A stretch of 64,000 nucleotides of DNA from contig NZ_RAZT01000003.1 of assembly GCF_003626635.1 (NCBI RefSeq), forward strand, positions 1 through 64,000, written 5' to 3'. The stretch comes from Micromonospora musae. Its GTDB lineage: Bacteria > Actinomycetota > Actinomycetes > Mycobacteriales > Micromonosporaceae. How positions within the stretch are numbered: the first letter of the stretch is position 1; the number at the start of each line of letters is the position of its first letter. Positions 35,245 to 44,443 of the stretch are shown here, one piece after another. The translations under genes were made by a program, and so were the position numbers. The notes beneath the pieces are model-generated. The model was given only the letters and a program-made list of their open reading frames with translations. It had not been told where the DNA came from and made no database searches.

Positions 35245-35306
35245 GCTCACCTGAACAAGATGGGGGTACGGGGGCGGATAGTTCGGAACGGACGCGGTGG
35301 CCTCGG

Positions 35307-36266
35307 TCACGCCGCGGCGGCCGACCGCTCCAGGGGTCGACGGGCGTGGAAGAGGCGGCAACGCTGCGCCCGCCCGCTCTCGAGGTGGTGGATCCACACC
35401 GCCCTCGGCGGGCAGTGGAAGGGGTCGTCGGCCGGGTTGACCAGTTCGATCTCCCAGATGGTGAGGTCCCGCCCCGCCACCACGTTCGCGAGGTGGTGAT
35501 GCACACCCGCGCCGAGGTCCCGTTCCAGCACACCGAGGACGCGTCGGCGACCGAACGACCGGTCGCCACGCGGCCAGTGCCCCTCCAGCGTCGGCGACCA
35601 GTACGCCGCGAAGGTGCCCAGGTCCCCTCGGCGGGCGGCCGACAGCGTCTCCTCGGCCCGCCGCCACCGCGCCGAGGTCAGCGACGCCGAGTCGTCATGG
35701 GCGGCCTCCGCCGTCGCCAGCACGGCCCGGGCCAACCGGTCCCGGGCCTCGGCGAGCCGGCTGCGCACCGTGCCGATCGGCACCCCGCAGGCGTCGGCGA
35801 TGTCCTGGTAGGTCGTGACACCGGTGAAGTACCGCAGCACGAGCACCAGCCGCAGCGGTGGCGACAACTGCTCCAGCGCATGCCAGACCCAGTCCCGCAG
35901 CGCGTGCCGCTCCAGCGCCTCCGCCGGATCGGGTTCCGGCGAGCGCAGCGCCGCCGCGAGCGGGTCGTCGAGCGGCAGGTCGTGGCGGGCCCGTCGCGCC
36001 CGGCAGACGTTCCGGACCACCGCCCGAAGCCAGGGGCCGACCGCCTCCGGATCCCGGACGTCGCCGACGCGGCGCAGCGCCACCACCGTCGCGTCCTGCA
36101 CGGCGTCCTCGGCGTCGGGACCGTAGCCGAGCAGGGTGATCGCGACCGCGAGCATGGCGGACCGGTGCCGGGCGAGCAGCAACCCCAGGGCGCTCACCTC
36201 ACCGACCTGCGCGGCGCGCACAAGATCGGCGTCGGTGGGGCCGCCGCCGCGAGGAATCGCTACCAT
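35307..36266 (-). CDS. ECF sigma factor with SnoaL-like C-terminal domain
   Basis: A 319-residue sigma-70-family protein. Region 2 is in LLARHRSAMLAVAI and GYGPDAEDAVQDATVVAL (about 30-70); region 4 helix-turn-helix is YQDIADACGVPIGTVRSRLA (about 155-175). Beyond region 4 there are about 130 extra residues (LSAARRGDLGTFAAYWSPTL onward) resembling a SnoaL/NTF2-like domain, as in ECF41-type sigma factors, where the tail controls activity without an anti-sigma factor. No anti-sigma gene is adjacent, which fits. ATG 36266 is used; TTG 36275 is an alternative. Confidence 0.82.
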   Translation of the reverse strand: MVAIPRGGGPTDADLVRAAQVGEVSALGLLLARHRSAMLAVAITLLGYGPDAEDAVQDATVVALRRVGDVRDPEAVGPWLRAVVRNVCRARRARHDLPLDDPLAAALRSPEPDPAEALERHALRDWVWHALEQLSPPLRLVLVLRYFTGVTTYQDIADACGVPIGTVRSRLAEARDRLARAVLATAEAAHDDSASLTSARWRRAEETLSAARRGDLGTFAAYWSPTLEGHWPRGDRSFGRRRVLGVLERDLGAGVHHHLANVVAGRDLTIWEIELVNPADDPFHCPPRAVWIHHLESGRAQRCRLFHARRPLERSAAAA

Positions 36267-36402
36267 TCGCCGCAATCTACCCGCCCCGCCGGACCGGCGG
36301 CCGCTCGATACCTCGCCGGCGGGCGGCCTGCGCCGCTTCGGCGGACGGCCGAGGCCGCTCCGGCCGGCCGTCGGATGCGTCTGGAGCGGCCGGCCGGGGA
36401 GG

Positions 36403-38127
36403 TCAGGCGGCGTCGGCGTAGCAGTCGACGACGGAGAGATCCAGCGGGAACCGGACCGGAGTGTCGCCGAACAACAACCTCGACGCCCGCTCGCCGGAGC
36501 GGGTCACCGCCGCGGCGACCTCGTCTGCCTGTTCGGCGGGGGCGTGCACGATCACCTCGTCGTGCTGGAAGAAGACCAACTCCGCCCCGGTGCCCGCGAG
36601 GTCGGCCCGCAGCGTCGCCAGCAGCGTCGACGCCCACTCGGCGGCGGTGGCCTGGATGACGAAGTTGCGGGTGAAGCGTCCCCGGGATCGGGCCGCGCGG
36701 GCCCGGGAGCCGCGCGGATCGTCGTCGTCCGGATCGGGCGCACCCTCCCCCGCCTCCGAGAACCCGACCGAGCCGGGTGGGCAGGTCCGCCCCAGCCAGG
36801 AGCGCACCAGGCCGCCGGCCTCGCCGGTGCGGGCCGCCGCCTCGACGTAGCCGAACGCCGTCGGGTAGCTGCGCCGGAGCACCGCCAACGCGGGCACCGC
36901 CGCTCCCCCGGTCTGGCCGTACATCGCGCCGAGCAGCGCCACCTTGGCCCGGGCCCGATCGCCGCCGAACGCGTCCTGGGCGAGAGCCGCGTAGAGGTCG
37001 CCGGCGCCGCCTGCCGCCGCGAGCCGGCCGTCGCCGGAGACCGCGGCGAGCACCCGGGGTTCGAGCTGACCGGCGTCGGCGACCACGAGCCGCCAGCCCG
37101 GGTCGGCCACCACCGCCCGCCGGATCACCTTGGGGATCTGCAGCGCCCCGCCGCCGCGCGTCGCCCACCGGCCGGAGACCACCCCGCCGGGGACGTACTC
37201 CGGCTGGAACCGGCCGTCGCGCACCCACTGCTCGCGCCACGACCAGCCGTGCGCCGTCCAGATCCGGTAGAGCTCCTTGTACTCCAGGACGAGCGGCACC
37301 GCCGGGTGGTCGACCTCGCGCAGCACCCAGGCCCGGGTGTTGGGCAGCTCCACCCCGGCGCGGGCGAAGGCGCGCAACAGCTCCGCCGGGGAGTCGGCGT
37401 GCACCTGGCGTACGCCGAACGCGTCGGCGATCCGGGCGGCCAGCTCGGCCAGCCGGCGCGGCGGCCCGCCGACCGGGGAGGGCTCACCGAGCAGCTCGGC
37501 GAGGATCTCGTCGTGCACCTCGGCGCGCCAGGGCAGCCCGGCGACCCCCATCTCCACGGCGATCAGCGCGCCTGCCGACTCGGCGGCCACCAGCAGCCGG
37601 AACCGGCCGGGGTGTTCGGTGGCGGCGATCCGGGCGAGCTGGTCGGCGTAGACCCGCACCAGCGCGTCGATGCCCGGCCCCGGCTGGCCGGCGGGCGTGT
37701 CGAAGAGCGCGACCTGCCCGAGGCCGGGCGGCGCGGCCGGACGCGGCGGCGGATCGGCGGGCACGGGCGCGCCCGTGAGCCGGGCCCACGCGGCGGCCGG
37801 CGAGCGGGGCTCGCCCCAGCGGCCGGCGTGGCCGAGCAGCAGCGCCTCGGTCAGCTCGACGTCGTGACAGCGCTCCACCCGCACCCCGGCGCGCAGCAGG
37901 CCGGGGTAGACGGCCGCGCCGGACGCCCAGACCCAGCGCGGGTGCTCGGCCCGCTCGCGCGCGGCCACCGCTGCGGCGAGGTCGGCCACCGCCTCGGGTG
38001 GGCCGGCGGGCCGCCCGCCGTCGTCGAGCGCCTGCAGCACCCCACCGCCGCCGCTCTCGCCACCCACCACCGCCACCAGCACGAACGCGATTCTGCCTCG
38101 CCGGTCTGACACCCCCGTCGTGCACAC
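36403..38127 (-). CDS. Family-A DNA polymerase-like protein
   Basis: A 574-residue protein matching actinobacterial proteins annotated as bifunctional 3'-5' exonuclease/DNA polymerase. The N-terminal part resembles a degenerate exonuclease domain. The polymerase part has motif A as VVADAGQLEPRVLA (canonical DYSQIELR; the first Asp is kept), motif B/O-helix RAKVALLGAMYGQTGG and motif C FFQHDEVIVHAP with the catalytic HDE. It lacks the 5' nuclease of DNA polymerase I and is therefore not PolA. Its cellular role is not established. Start GTG 38127; GTG 38112 is equally possible because a short GGGGGT-containing repeat precedes both. Confidence 0.82.
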   Translation of the reverse strand: MCTTGVSDRRGRIAFVLVAVVGGESGGGGVLQALDDGGRPAGPPEAVADLAAAVAARERAEHPRWVWASGAAVYPGLLRAGVRVERCHDVELTEALLLGHAGRWGEPRSPAAAWARLTGAPVPADPPPRPAAPPGLGQVALFDTPAGQPGPGIDALVRVYADQLARIAATEHPGRFRLLVAAESAGALIAVEMGVAGLPWRAEVHDEILAELLGEPSPVGGPPRRLAELAARIADAFGVRQVHADSPAELLRAFARAGVELPNTRAWVLREVDHPAVPLVLEYKELYRIWTAHGWSWREQWVRDGRFQPEYVPGGVVSGRWATRGGGALQIPKVIRRAVVADPGWRLVVADAGQLEPRVLAAVSGDGRLAAAGGAGDLYAALAQDAFGGDRARAKVALLGAMYGQTGGAAVPALAVLRRSYPTAFGYVEAAARTGEAGGLVRSWLGRTCPPGSVGFSEAGEGAPDPDDDDPRGSRARAARSRGRFTRNFVIQATAAEWASTLLATLRADLAGTGAELVFFQHDEVIVHAPAEQADEVAAAVTRSGERASRLLFGDTPVRFPLDLSVVDCYADAA

Positions 38128-38145
38128 CCCCGTCGTGGACGGCCT

Positions 38146-38199
38146 CGTTCACGGAAAGAGTGGCTATCCCCCGTGTAACAGCCACTCTTTCCGTGAACG
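38146..38199. terminator. Strong hairpin between ngcG1 and the polymerase gene
   Basis: A perfect 20-bp stem (38146-38165 with 38180-38199) around a 14-base loop. It lies 40 bp past the end of the minus-strand transporter operon and 20 bp before the polymerase start. It contains A- and T-rich segments (GGAAAGAGTGGCT and complement). Confidence 0.85.
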
Positions 38200-38238
38200 T
38201 GCTCCCCCGCCGGGCGCGGACCCCGGCGGGCGGTGGGG

Positions 38239-39162
38239 TTACTTGACGGCGCCGGAGGTGAGGCCGGACTGGATCTGGCGCTGGAAGATCGCGTACACGA
38301 TGATCATCGGCAGGATCGCGATGGTGAGGGCGGCGAAGAGGCCGGACCAGTCGGCCTCGTAGCCGGCGTTCACGGAGATGTCGGCGATGCCCTGGGTGAG
38401 CACCCACTTGTCCTTCGCGTTGGAGAGCAGCACCAACGGCAACTGGTACTGCGCCCACTGACCGATGACGTTGAAGATCGTGAGGCTGATCAGACCCGGC
38501 TTCGCCATCGGCAGCATCACCTGGAAGAAGAGCCGGGTGTGCGAACAGCCGTCGATCATCCCCGCCTCGGCCACCGACGAGGGCAGCGTCTTGAAGAACG
38601 CGGCCAGGAAGAAGATCGTGAACGGCAGCGAGTACGCGATGTAGACCAGCACCAGCCCGGTGTGGGTGTTCAGCAGGCCGAGGTTCTTCACCACGAAGAA
38701 GAGCGGCACCAGGGCCAGGAACACCGGGAAGGCCAGACCGGAGACGAAGAGGTAATAGATCACCCGGTTGCCCCAGAACTTGTACCGGGCCAGCACGTAC
38801 GCCGCCATCGAGCCGAAGAGCATCGTGCCGAAGGTGCCGAGCCCGACCACGATCACGCTGTTCAGGAAGTACCGGCCGACGTTCGCCTTGGTCCAGGCCC
38901 GGGCGTAGTTCTCCCAGCGCAGCTCCCCCGGCAGGGTCCACGGGCTGCTGAAGATCTCGGTGGTGTTCTTGAACGAGGCCAGGAACGTCCAGAGGATCGG
39001 CACGATCACGATCACCGCCCAGACGGCGAGCGCTATGTGACCGAGACCGGCGAAGAGCCCCACCTCGGAACGTCGGCCCTTCCCACGCCGCCCGGCGCCT
39101 TTCCGGGCCCCGGTCTGGGGCAGCGCCGCCGGTGTCGGCGGCAGCGTCGACTGCGGGTTCAT
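38239..39162 (-). CDS. ngcG: NgcG-type ABC permease, copy 1
   Basis: A 307-residue permease. An N-terminal basic extension (KGAGRRGKGRRS) precedes six helices from IALAVWAVIVIVPILWTFLA onward. The EAA loop is VAEAGMIDGCSHTRLFFQVM, and the C-terminus IFQRQIQSGLTSGAVK is the usual MalG end. Its ATG overlaps the TGA of ngcF1 (ATGA). About 60% of residues appear shared with the second copy at 44570-45478. No ATPase gene accompanies it. Confidence 0.88.
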   Translation of the reverse strand: MNPQSTLPPTPAALPQTGARKGAGRRGKGRRSEVGLFAGLGHIALAVWAVIVIVPILWTFLASFKNTTEIFSSPWTLPGELRWENYARAWTKANVGRYFLNSVIVVGLGTFGTMLFGSMAAYVLARYKFWGNRVIYYLFVSGLAFPVFLALVPLFFVVKNLGLLNTHTGLVLVYIAYSLPFTIFFLAAFFKTLPSSVAEAGMIDGCSHTRLFFQVMLPMAKPGLISLTIFNVIGQWAQYQLPLVLLSNAKDKWVLTQGIADISVNAGYEADWSGLFAALTIAILPMIIVYAIFQRQIQSGLTSGAVK

Positions 39163-40070
39163 CAGTACTCCACGCTTTCCCGCTTGCTGAGCCGCAGCGT
39201 CAGCGCCGCAAACGTGATGGTCAGGAAGAACAACGCCACGCCCATCGCCGAGGCGTAGCCGTACTTCGAGTAGACGAAGGCGTTGCGGTAGATCTCCATG
39301 GCCAGGACCGTGGTGGCCCCGTCCGGGCCGCCGCCGTCCACCGAGAGCACCGCCACGATGGCGAACGCGTCGAACGCGGCGATGCCGAGGTAGACCCAGG
39401 CGACCTGGAGGGTGTCCCAGAGCAGCGGCAGGGTGACCCGGAAGAAGAGCGTCACCCGGGTCGCGCCGTCCATCTCGGCGGCCTCGTAGATCTCGGTCGG
39501 GATGGAGGCCATCCCGGCGGAGAAGAGCACCACGTAGAAGCCGACCGCCTGCCAGACCAGCACCGCGAGGATGGACCAGAGGGCCAGGTTCGGCTTGATG
39601 AGGAAGAGCACCGGATCCAGGCCGAGCTTCATCAGCACGCCGTTGATCAGGCCGGACTCGTTGGGCCGGTAGACCATCTGGAACAGCACCGCGATGATCG
39701 CCACCGCGAGGACCTGGGGGAAGAAGAACACCACCCGGTAGAACTTCGACCCCCAGACCCCCTGGCGTTGCCCGCCGACGCTCCGCCCGCCCACGTTGAG
39801 CAGGAAGGCGAAGAAGAGGGCGATGGCGATGGTGATCAGCGGCAGGGCAAGCAGCAGTACGGCGTGGTGCTGGATCGCCTTCCAGAAGTTGCCGTCGTCC
39901 AGCAGCCTCCGGTAGTTCTCGAAGCCCACCCACTGTGGAGCCGACAGGCCCCGCCAGTTGGTCATCGAGATCTGGAACGCCTGCGCGTACGGCGCGATGA
40001 CGAAGACCACGTACAGCGTGACCGGGACGAACAGGAACCCGATCACGAACGGATACTTGCCGTGCCGCAT
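39162..40070 (-). CDS. ngcF: NgcF-type ABC permease, copy 1
   Basis: A 302-residue permease starting MRHGKYPFVIGFLFVPVTLY. Six helices and the EAA loop YEAAEMDGATRVTLFFRVTL are present. The N-terminal MRHGKYP is shared with its paralogue at 45475-46383, showing a common origin. It starts 15 bp after the binding-protein stop and overlaps ngcG1. Confidence 0.88.
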   Translation of the reverse strand: MRHGKYPFVIGFLFVPVTLYVVFVIAPYAQAFQISMTNWRGLSAPQWVGFENYRRLLDDGNFWKAIQHHAVLLLALPLITIAIALFFAFLLNVGGRSVGGQRQGVWGSKFYRVVFFFPQVLAVAIIAVLFQMVYRPNESGLINGVLMKLGLDPVLFLIKPNLALWSILAVLVWQAVGFYVVLFSAGMASIPTEIYEAAEMDGATRVTLFFRVTLPLLWDTLQVAWVYLGIAAFDAFAIVAVLSVDGGGPDGATTVLAMEIYRNAFVYSKYGYASAMGVALFFLTITFAALTLRLSKRESVEY

Positions 40071-40085
40071 GACCCTACGCTCCGA

Positions 40086-41531
40086 TCAGCGCTTGAACTT
40101 GGTGACGGAGGTGTCCTTCTTGATCGCGTCGGCGCGCTTCTGGATCCGCTCAGCGAACGCGTCCGCGTTGATCCGGCCGAACATCAGCTCGTTGGTGGCG
40201 GTCCGCGCCTCCGTGTCGAGCTCCTTGTACCAGTTGTCGAAGAGCATGTTGAACACGTTCGCCCCGGCCGCCTTCAGCGCGGCCTGCGAGCTGGCCACGC
40301 CCGGCGGGAACTGGTAGCCGTCGCTGCCGGCCGGCACCACCGTGGCCGCACCGACGGTCTCGGTGAAGCCCCGGGCACCCTCCTGCGAGAGCATCTGGCG
40401 CATGTACTCCATCCCGCCGCGCGGGTTCTTGCTCTTCGACGAGACGAAGTATCCCTCGCCTCCGGCCGCCCGGATAGCCGTCGCCGGCAGCTTGTCGGAC
40501 GCGGTGAGGCTCGGCACCGGCATGAGCTGGTAGGTGAAGCCGGCGGGCGTGTCCTTCTTCTGCTCGTTCTCCAGCCAGTCGCCGGACGGGTAGAAGGCGA
40601 GCTTGCCCTGGTTCTGGCGCAGCTGCACGTCGGTGTGCTTGAGCCCCTCGAAGCTCTTGTCCGAGTACTTCGCACCGATCTCGGCCCACGCGGCGGCGGC
40701 CTGCTTGACGGCGTCCTGCTGCCAGGCGCCGTCCTCCAGGTTGTCGATGTTCTTCAGCACGTCGGGGCCGCCGATCTTCGCGGCCTGGGTGAGGATCACG
40801 TTCCACTGGTAGTAGGCCGCGTTCGCTCCGGCGTACCCGTACGGGGTGATGCCCTTGGCCTTGATCTGCTCGCAGAGCGCCGTGAACTGCTCCCAGGTGG
40901 TGGGCGCGGTCCAGCCGTTGTCCTTGAAGAGCTTCCCGGAGTACCAGATGCCGTAGACCGTCGAGACGTAGTACAGGACGTACGGCTTGCGCTGCCCGTC
41001 GGCGGTGTCGAACATGCCCTGCTCGACGATGCCCGGGATGACCGTGTCCCGGACCTTCTTGCTCGGGTCGTGGACCGACGGCGCGTCCCAGAGCTCGGTC
41101 AGGTCCTGCAGCTGGCCGTCGTTGACCAGCGCACCGAAGTCGAGGAACTTCTCGCCGGAGTTGTTGACGAACTCCGGCGGGTTGCCGCCGGCGAACCGGG
41201 GCTGGAGGACGGTGGAGACCGCCTGGGTCGCCTGGTGTTTGACCTCGGACTTGGGGAACGCCTTCTTGTACAGCGGCTCGTGCACGTCGGTGGCGTACTT
41301 CTCGCCGTAGCCGCCGTTGAAGATGATCACCTCGATCGGCGCGTCCTCCTTGATGCCGAGCGGGTTGGTGGCGCTCTTGGTGCCACCGGAGACCTGCTCG
41401 GTCTCCTCGCCGCCGCTGGTGGCGCAGGCGCCGAGCAGGCCGGCGGCTGGGACGGCCAGGCCGACGGCGGCGGCACGACGGAGCACCGTGCGACGGTCGA
41501 GCGCTGTCGGGTGCTCGGGGGTAATCGACAT
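40086..41531 (-). CDS. ngcE: NgcE-type N-acetylglucosamine/chitobiose-binding lipoprotein, copy 1
   Basis: A 481-residue solute-binding protein. The N-terminus has a twin-arginine motif (DRRTVLRRAAAVG) and then a lipobox LLGAC, so it is a Tat-exported lipoprotein. The mature start NPLGIKEDAPIEVIIFNGGY and blocks such as FPSGDWLENEQKKDTPAGFT and GGEGYFVSSKSKNPRGGMEY match the NgcE family, which binds N-acetylglucosamine and diacetylchitobiose. GGAGAG precedes ATG 41531. Third gene of the RpiR-SIS-ngcEFG operon. Confidence 0.88.
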   Translation of the reverse strand: MSITPEHPTALDRRTVLRRAAAVGLAVPAAGLLGACATSGGEETEQVSGGTKSATNPLGIKEDAPIEVIIFNGGYGEKYATDVHEPLYKKAFPKSEVKHQATQAVSTVLQPRFAGGNPPEFVNNSGEKFLDFGALVNDGQLQDLTELWDAPSVHDPSKKVRDTVIPGIVEQGMFDTADGQRKPYVLYYVSTVYGIWYSGKLFKDNGWTAPTTWEQFTALCEQIKAKGITPYGYAGANAAYYQWNVILTQAAKIGGPDVLKNIDNLEDGAWQQDAVKQAAAAWAEIGAKYSDKSFEGLKHTDVQLRQNQGKLAFYPSGDWLENEQKKDTPAGFTYQLMPVPSLTASDKLPATAIRAAGGEGYFVSSKSKNPRGGMEYMRQMLSQEGARGFTETVGAATVVPAGSDGYQFPPGVASSQAALKAAGANVFNMLFDNWYKELDTEARTATNELMFGRINADAFAERIQKRADAIKKDTSVTKFKR

Positions 41532-41557
41532 CGTCGTCTCTCCTTGTGGGATTCGAG

Positions 41558-42307
41558 TCAGGCGGTGCGCCGGAGACGCCCGGCGTACCGCGACTCGAGG
41601 GCGAGGTTGTGCTCGTCCCCGCCGGGGACGTTGGCGGAGAGGTAGATAGGGGGTGCCTCTCCGGCCTGGTGGAACCGTCGTACGACCTCCGCGGTCAGCA
41701 GCTGCGCCAGCAGCGCGGTGGTGACCGAGGAGACCGCACAGACCGCGCCGCCGCCCTCGAGCGGCAGCAGTGCGTCGCCGTACGGTGCGCCGTTGTCCAG
41801 CACCACGTCGGCGAGGTCGGCCAGCCGCCGGCCGGACGGGTGCCGGGGGGCGACTCGCGCGGTGTGCTCTACCGAGGTGACCGCGATCAGCGGATGACCG
41901 CGGTCGGTGACCAGCGTCGCGAGCTCGACGACCGAGCCGTTGATGCCGGACTGGGACGCCACCACGAACACGTCCCGCGGTTCGGGTGCCGCGAGCGCGT
42001 AGATCCGGTGGGCGATGGAGGGGTCGCGTTCCAGCTTCGGGTCGGCGAGCACGTCGCGTGAGTCGTCGCCGTGCAGCACCAGGTCGTGCACCGAGAGCCG
42101 GTTGGTGGGCACCAGCCCGCCGGCCCGGGCCACGAGTTCGGCGGCGAACGCCTCCGAGTGGCCGGCGCCGAAGGCCTGGAGCACGCCGCCGGCGCGCAGG
42201 CTGGTGGCGATGAGGTCGGCGGCCCGGTCGAGCCCGTCGGACTGGGTGTCGACCAGCCGGTCGAGGACCGGGCGGACGGCGTCCGCGTACGTCTGTGCGC
42301 TGATCAC
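41558..42307 (-). CDS. SIS-domain sugar-phosphate protein
   Basis: A 249-residue protein with a single SIS (sugar isomerase) domain: LQAFGAGHSEAFAAELVARA near residue 42 and VFVVASQSGINGSVVELATL near 115. The domain binds phosphosugars. It is shorter than MurQ (about 300) and has the layout of the SIS proteins next to amino-sugar genes in actinomycetes, including the GlcNAc-6-phosphate dehydratase NagS of Streptomyces; which reaction it performs cannot be read from sequence. GTG 42307 overlaps the RpiR stop (GTGA), with GAGGAG upstream. It lies 26 bp before ngcE1. Confidence 0.82.
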   Translation of the reverse strand: MISAQTYADAVRPVLDRLVDTQSDGLDRAADLIATSLRAGGVLQAFGAGHSEAFAAELVARAGGLVPTNRLSVHDLVLHGDDSRDVLADPKLERDPSIAHRIYALAAPEPRDVFVVASQSGINGSVVELATLVTDRGHPLIAVTSVEHTARVAPRHPSGRRLADLADVVLDNGAPYGDALLPLEGGGAVCAVSSVTTALLAQLLTAEVVRRFHQAGEAPPIYLSANVPGGDEHNLALESRYAGRLRRTA

Positions 42308-43263
42308 GACGCGGCTCCTCTCGCCTTGTGGCCGTCGACCGCCTGGGCGGTACGCCGGAAGGCCGCGTGGGCCCGGTCGTGGGTCCGCTGCGCCACGGCG
42401 ATGTAGAGCAGGTCGAGCACGACCAGCTGGGGGTGGCGGGCGCTGAGCGCGTCCGGCCGGAAGGTGGTGGCCTGGCTGGCGGTGATCAGGACGATGTCGG
42501 CCAGCTCGGCCAGCGGCGAGCGGGGGAAGCCGGTCAGCGCCACGGTGGTGGCGCCTCGGCTGCCCGCCTCGGCGAGCATCTCGATGGTCTCCCGGGTCTG
42601 CCCGGTGTGCGAGATGCCGAGCGCCACGTCGGCGGGGCGCAGCAGCGCGGCGCTGGCCAGGCCCTCGTGCACGTCGTTCCAGGCCCACGCCGCGACGCCG
42701 ATGCGATGCAGGCTGAACTGCATCTCCTCGCCGACCAGGGCGCTGCCGCTGGCGCCGAAGATGTTCACCCGGGAGGCGCCGGCGATGGCGACCGCGGCCC
42801 GCTCCACCTCGGCGAGGTCGAGCAGCGCGGCGGTGTCGTGCATGGCCCGGGTGTCCGCGGCGATGACCTGGTCGAGCACCCGGGTGAGCGGGTCGCCGGG
42901 CTGGATCTCCCGGCCGATGTCGACGGTCCAACCGGCCGAGCGCGCCCGGCCGGTCTCCGCGGCGATGCCCAGGCGCAGGTCGGCGTAGCCCTCGAAGCCC
43001 ATGGCGCGGCAGAACCGGGTGACGGTCGCCGGTGAGGTGCCGCTCCGCTCGGCCAGCTCCACGATGGTGGACCGGGCGGCGGCCTCCGGATCGCTCAGCA
43101 CGTGCTCGGCGACCCGGCGCAGCGCCCCGGTCAACTCGGCGAGGCCGGTGCGGACCCGGGCGAGCACGCCGTCGCTGGCGGCGGCGCGTACGCCCCGTCG
43201 GTCGAACGCGTCGGCGTCGACCACCGCGGTCCCCGCGGAGGTGTCCACCTCGTGATCAACCAT
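42304..43263 (-). CDS. RpiR/MurR-family transcriptional regulator
   Basis: A 319-residue regulator with an N-terminal HTH_6 domain (STIVELAERSGTSPATVTRF, about 64-85) and a C-terminal SIS domain (VNIFGASGSALVGEEMQFSL; ALGISHTGQTRETIEML) that should sense a phosphorylated amino sugar. First gene of the five-gene minus-strand operon and divergent from the sugar kinase at 43454. AAAGG lies seven bases before ATG 43263. Candidate operators are in the divergent spacer (43281-43356). Confidence 0.88.
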   Translation of the reverse strand: MVDHEVDTSAGTAVVDADAFDRRGVRAAASDGVLARVRTGLAELTGALRRVAEHVLSDPEAAARSTIVELAERSGTSPATVTRFCRAMGFEGYADLRLGIAAETGRARSAGWTVDIGREIQPGDPLTRVLDQVIAADTRAMHDTAALLDLAEVERAAVAIAGASRVNIFGASGSALVGEEMQFSLHRIGVAAWAWNDVHEGLASAALLRPADVALGISHTGQTRETIEMLAEAGSRGATTVALTGFPRSPLAELADIVLITASQATTFRPDALSARHPQLVVLDLLYIAVAQRTHDRAHAAFRRTAQAVDGHKARGAAS

Positions 43264-43280
43264 GGGACGCCTTTCGAAAA

Positions 43281-43356
43281 GACTGTTAACTGATAGTGGT
43301 AAAAGTTCTTACTGAAGGCCCCTCCATGTCAAGACTGTGGGCGAAGTTTTCAAACT
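43281..43356. promoter_or_regulatory. Candidate RpiR operators in the divergent spacer
   Basis: The 190-bp spacer between the RpiR gene and the kinase is AT-rich compared with its surroundings. It contains GTTAACTGATAG (from 43284), the inverted repeat GTAA-AAGTTC-TTAC (43299-43312) and AGTTT-TC-AAACT (43345-43356). A GACTGTT-A/G-A-C/T-TG block at 43281 recurs upstream of the second ngc cluster (47933). Confidence 0.5.
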
Positions 43357-43453
43357 GTTACCTCCTGCGCCGGTCAGGGGCACCCTCCGGCGCTTGCCCC
43401 CGCCCGCTTCGACGACCAGCATGAATGCCACATCGATCAAGGGGTGGGTGCGG

Positions 43454-44443
43454 ATGTCCGGAACCGTGGTGGTGGGCCTCGACGTCGGAGGTACGTCCAC
43501 TCGGGCCACCGCCCTCCACCTGGACGGACGACAGCTCGGCACCGGTCGGGCCGGCGGCGGCAACCCCACCAGCCACGGCGCCGAACGGGCGGCCGCCGAA
43601 GTGCTGGCCGCACTGCGCGGCGCGCTCACGAACGTCGATCCGGCCCGGGTACGCGCCGGCGCCATCGGGCTCGCCGGCGCCGGCCGGCTGCTCGCCGACA
43701 CGGCCGGGCGGGCGGCCTTCGACCGGGCCTGGCACGAGGCCGGGCTGCGCTGCCCGTACGCGGTGCACGGCGACGCGCTGGTGGCGTACGCCTCGGGCAC
43801 CGCCGAGCCCGACGGAACCGTGCTCATCGCCGGCACCGGCGCGATCGCCGCCGAGGTACGCGACCTGCGGCTGGACCGCGTCGCGGACGGGCACGGCTGG
43901 CTGCTCGGCGACGCCGGCTCCGGTTTCTGGCTGGGCCGGGAGGCGGTCCGCGGGCTGCTCGCCGACCTGGATCGCGGCCACCCGCCGGACGCGCTGGGCC
44001 GGCAGGTGCTCACCGAACTGCTCGGCTCGACCGAGGTGGCGGCCCGCCCCCGCGACACCGTCGACACGCTCATCCAGGTGGTGACCCGCCGTCCCCCGGT
44101 GGAGCTGGCCCGGCTGGCGCCGGCCGTGGTCGCCGCCGCGGCCGTGGGCGAGCCGGCGGCGGCCGAGCTGATCGCCACGGCCGCCACCCACCTGATCGGC
44201 AGCGTGGAGCGGATCCGGCCGACCGGCATCCGCACCCCGCTCGTGCTGGGCGGGGGGCTGCTGACCGGGGACACGCCGCTCGCCGCCGCCGTACGGGCCG
44301 AGGCCGCCCGGCGCTGGCCGCACGCGCCACTGCGCCCCGCCGGCGACGGGGCTGCCGCCGCGGCCTGGCTCACCGCCCGGGACCTGCCCGAGGTCGCCGA
44401 CCCGGCCGCGCTGCACGCTCTGATGATCGCCCCGACCCCCTGA
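43454..44443 (+). CDS. N-acetylglucosamine kinase-type sugar kinase (BadF/BadG/ROK-like fold)
   Basis: A 329-residue ASKHA-fold kinase. Phosphate-1 loop VVGLDVGGTSTRATALH; adenosine region VLIAGTGAIAAEV; GHGWLLGDAGSGFWLG, the hallmark block of eukaryotic-type N-acetylglucosamine kinases (BcrAD/BadFG family); C-terminal LVLGGGLLTGDTPL. It should make GlcNAc-6-phosphate, or a related amino-sugar phosphate, in the cytoplasm. Divergent from the RpiR regulator and flanked by two NgcEFG importers. ATG 43454 with GGGGTGGG upstream; GTG 43448 is possible. Confidence 0.87.
   Translation: MSGTVVVGLDVGGTSTRATALHLDGRQLGTGRAGGGNPTSHGAERAAAEVLAALRGALTNVDPARVRAGAIGLAGAGRLLADTAGRAAFDRAWHEAGLRCPYAVHGDALVAYASGTAEPDGTVLIAGTGAIAAEVRDLRLDRVADGHGWLLGDAGSGFWLGREAVRGLLADLDRGHPPDALGRQVLTELLGSTEVAARPRDTVDTLIQVVTRRPPVELARLAPAVVAAAAVGEPAAAELIATAATHLIGSVERIRPTGIRTPLVLGGGLLTGDTPLAAAVRAEAARRWPHAPLRPAGDGAAAAAWLTARDLPEVADPAALHALMIAPTP

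Noticed and set aside
36136..38109. Plus-strand frame of over 600 codons antisense to the polymerase-like gene
   Set aside because: No domain or ribosome binding site; the opposite strand holds a recognisable polymerase with motif C.
39132..41645. Plus-strand frame of over 800 codons antisense to ngcEFG1
   Set aside because: Shadow of the permease and binding-protein genes.
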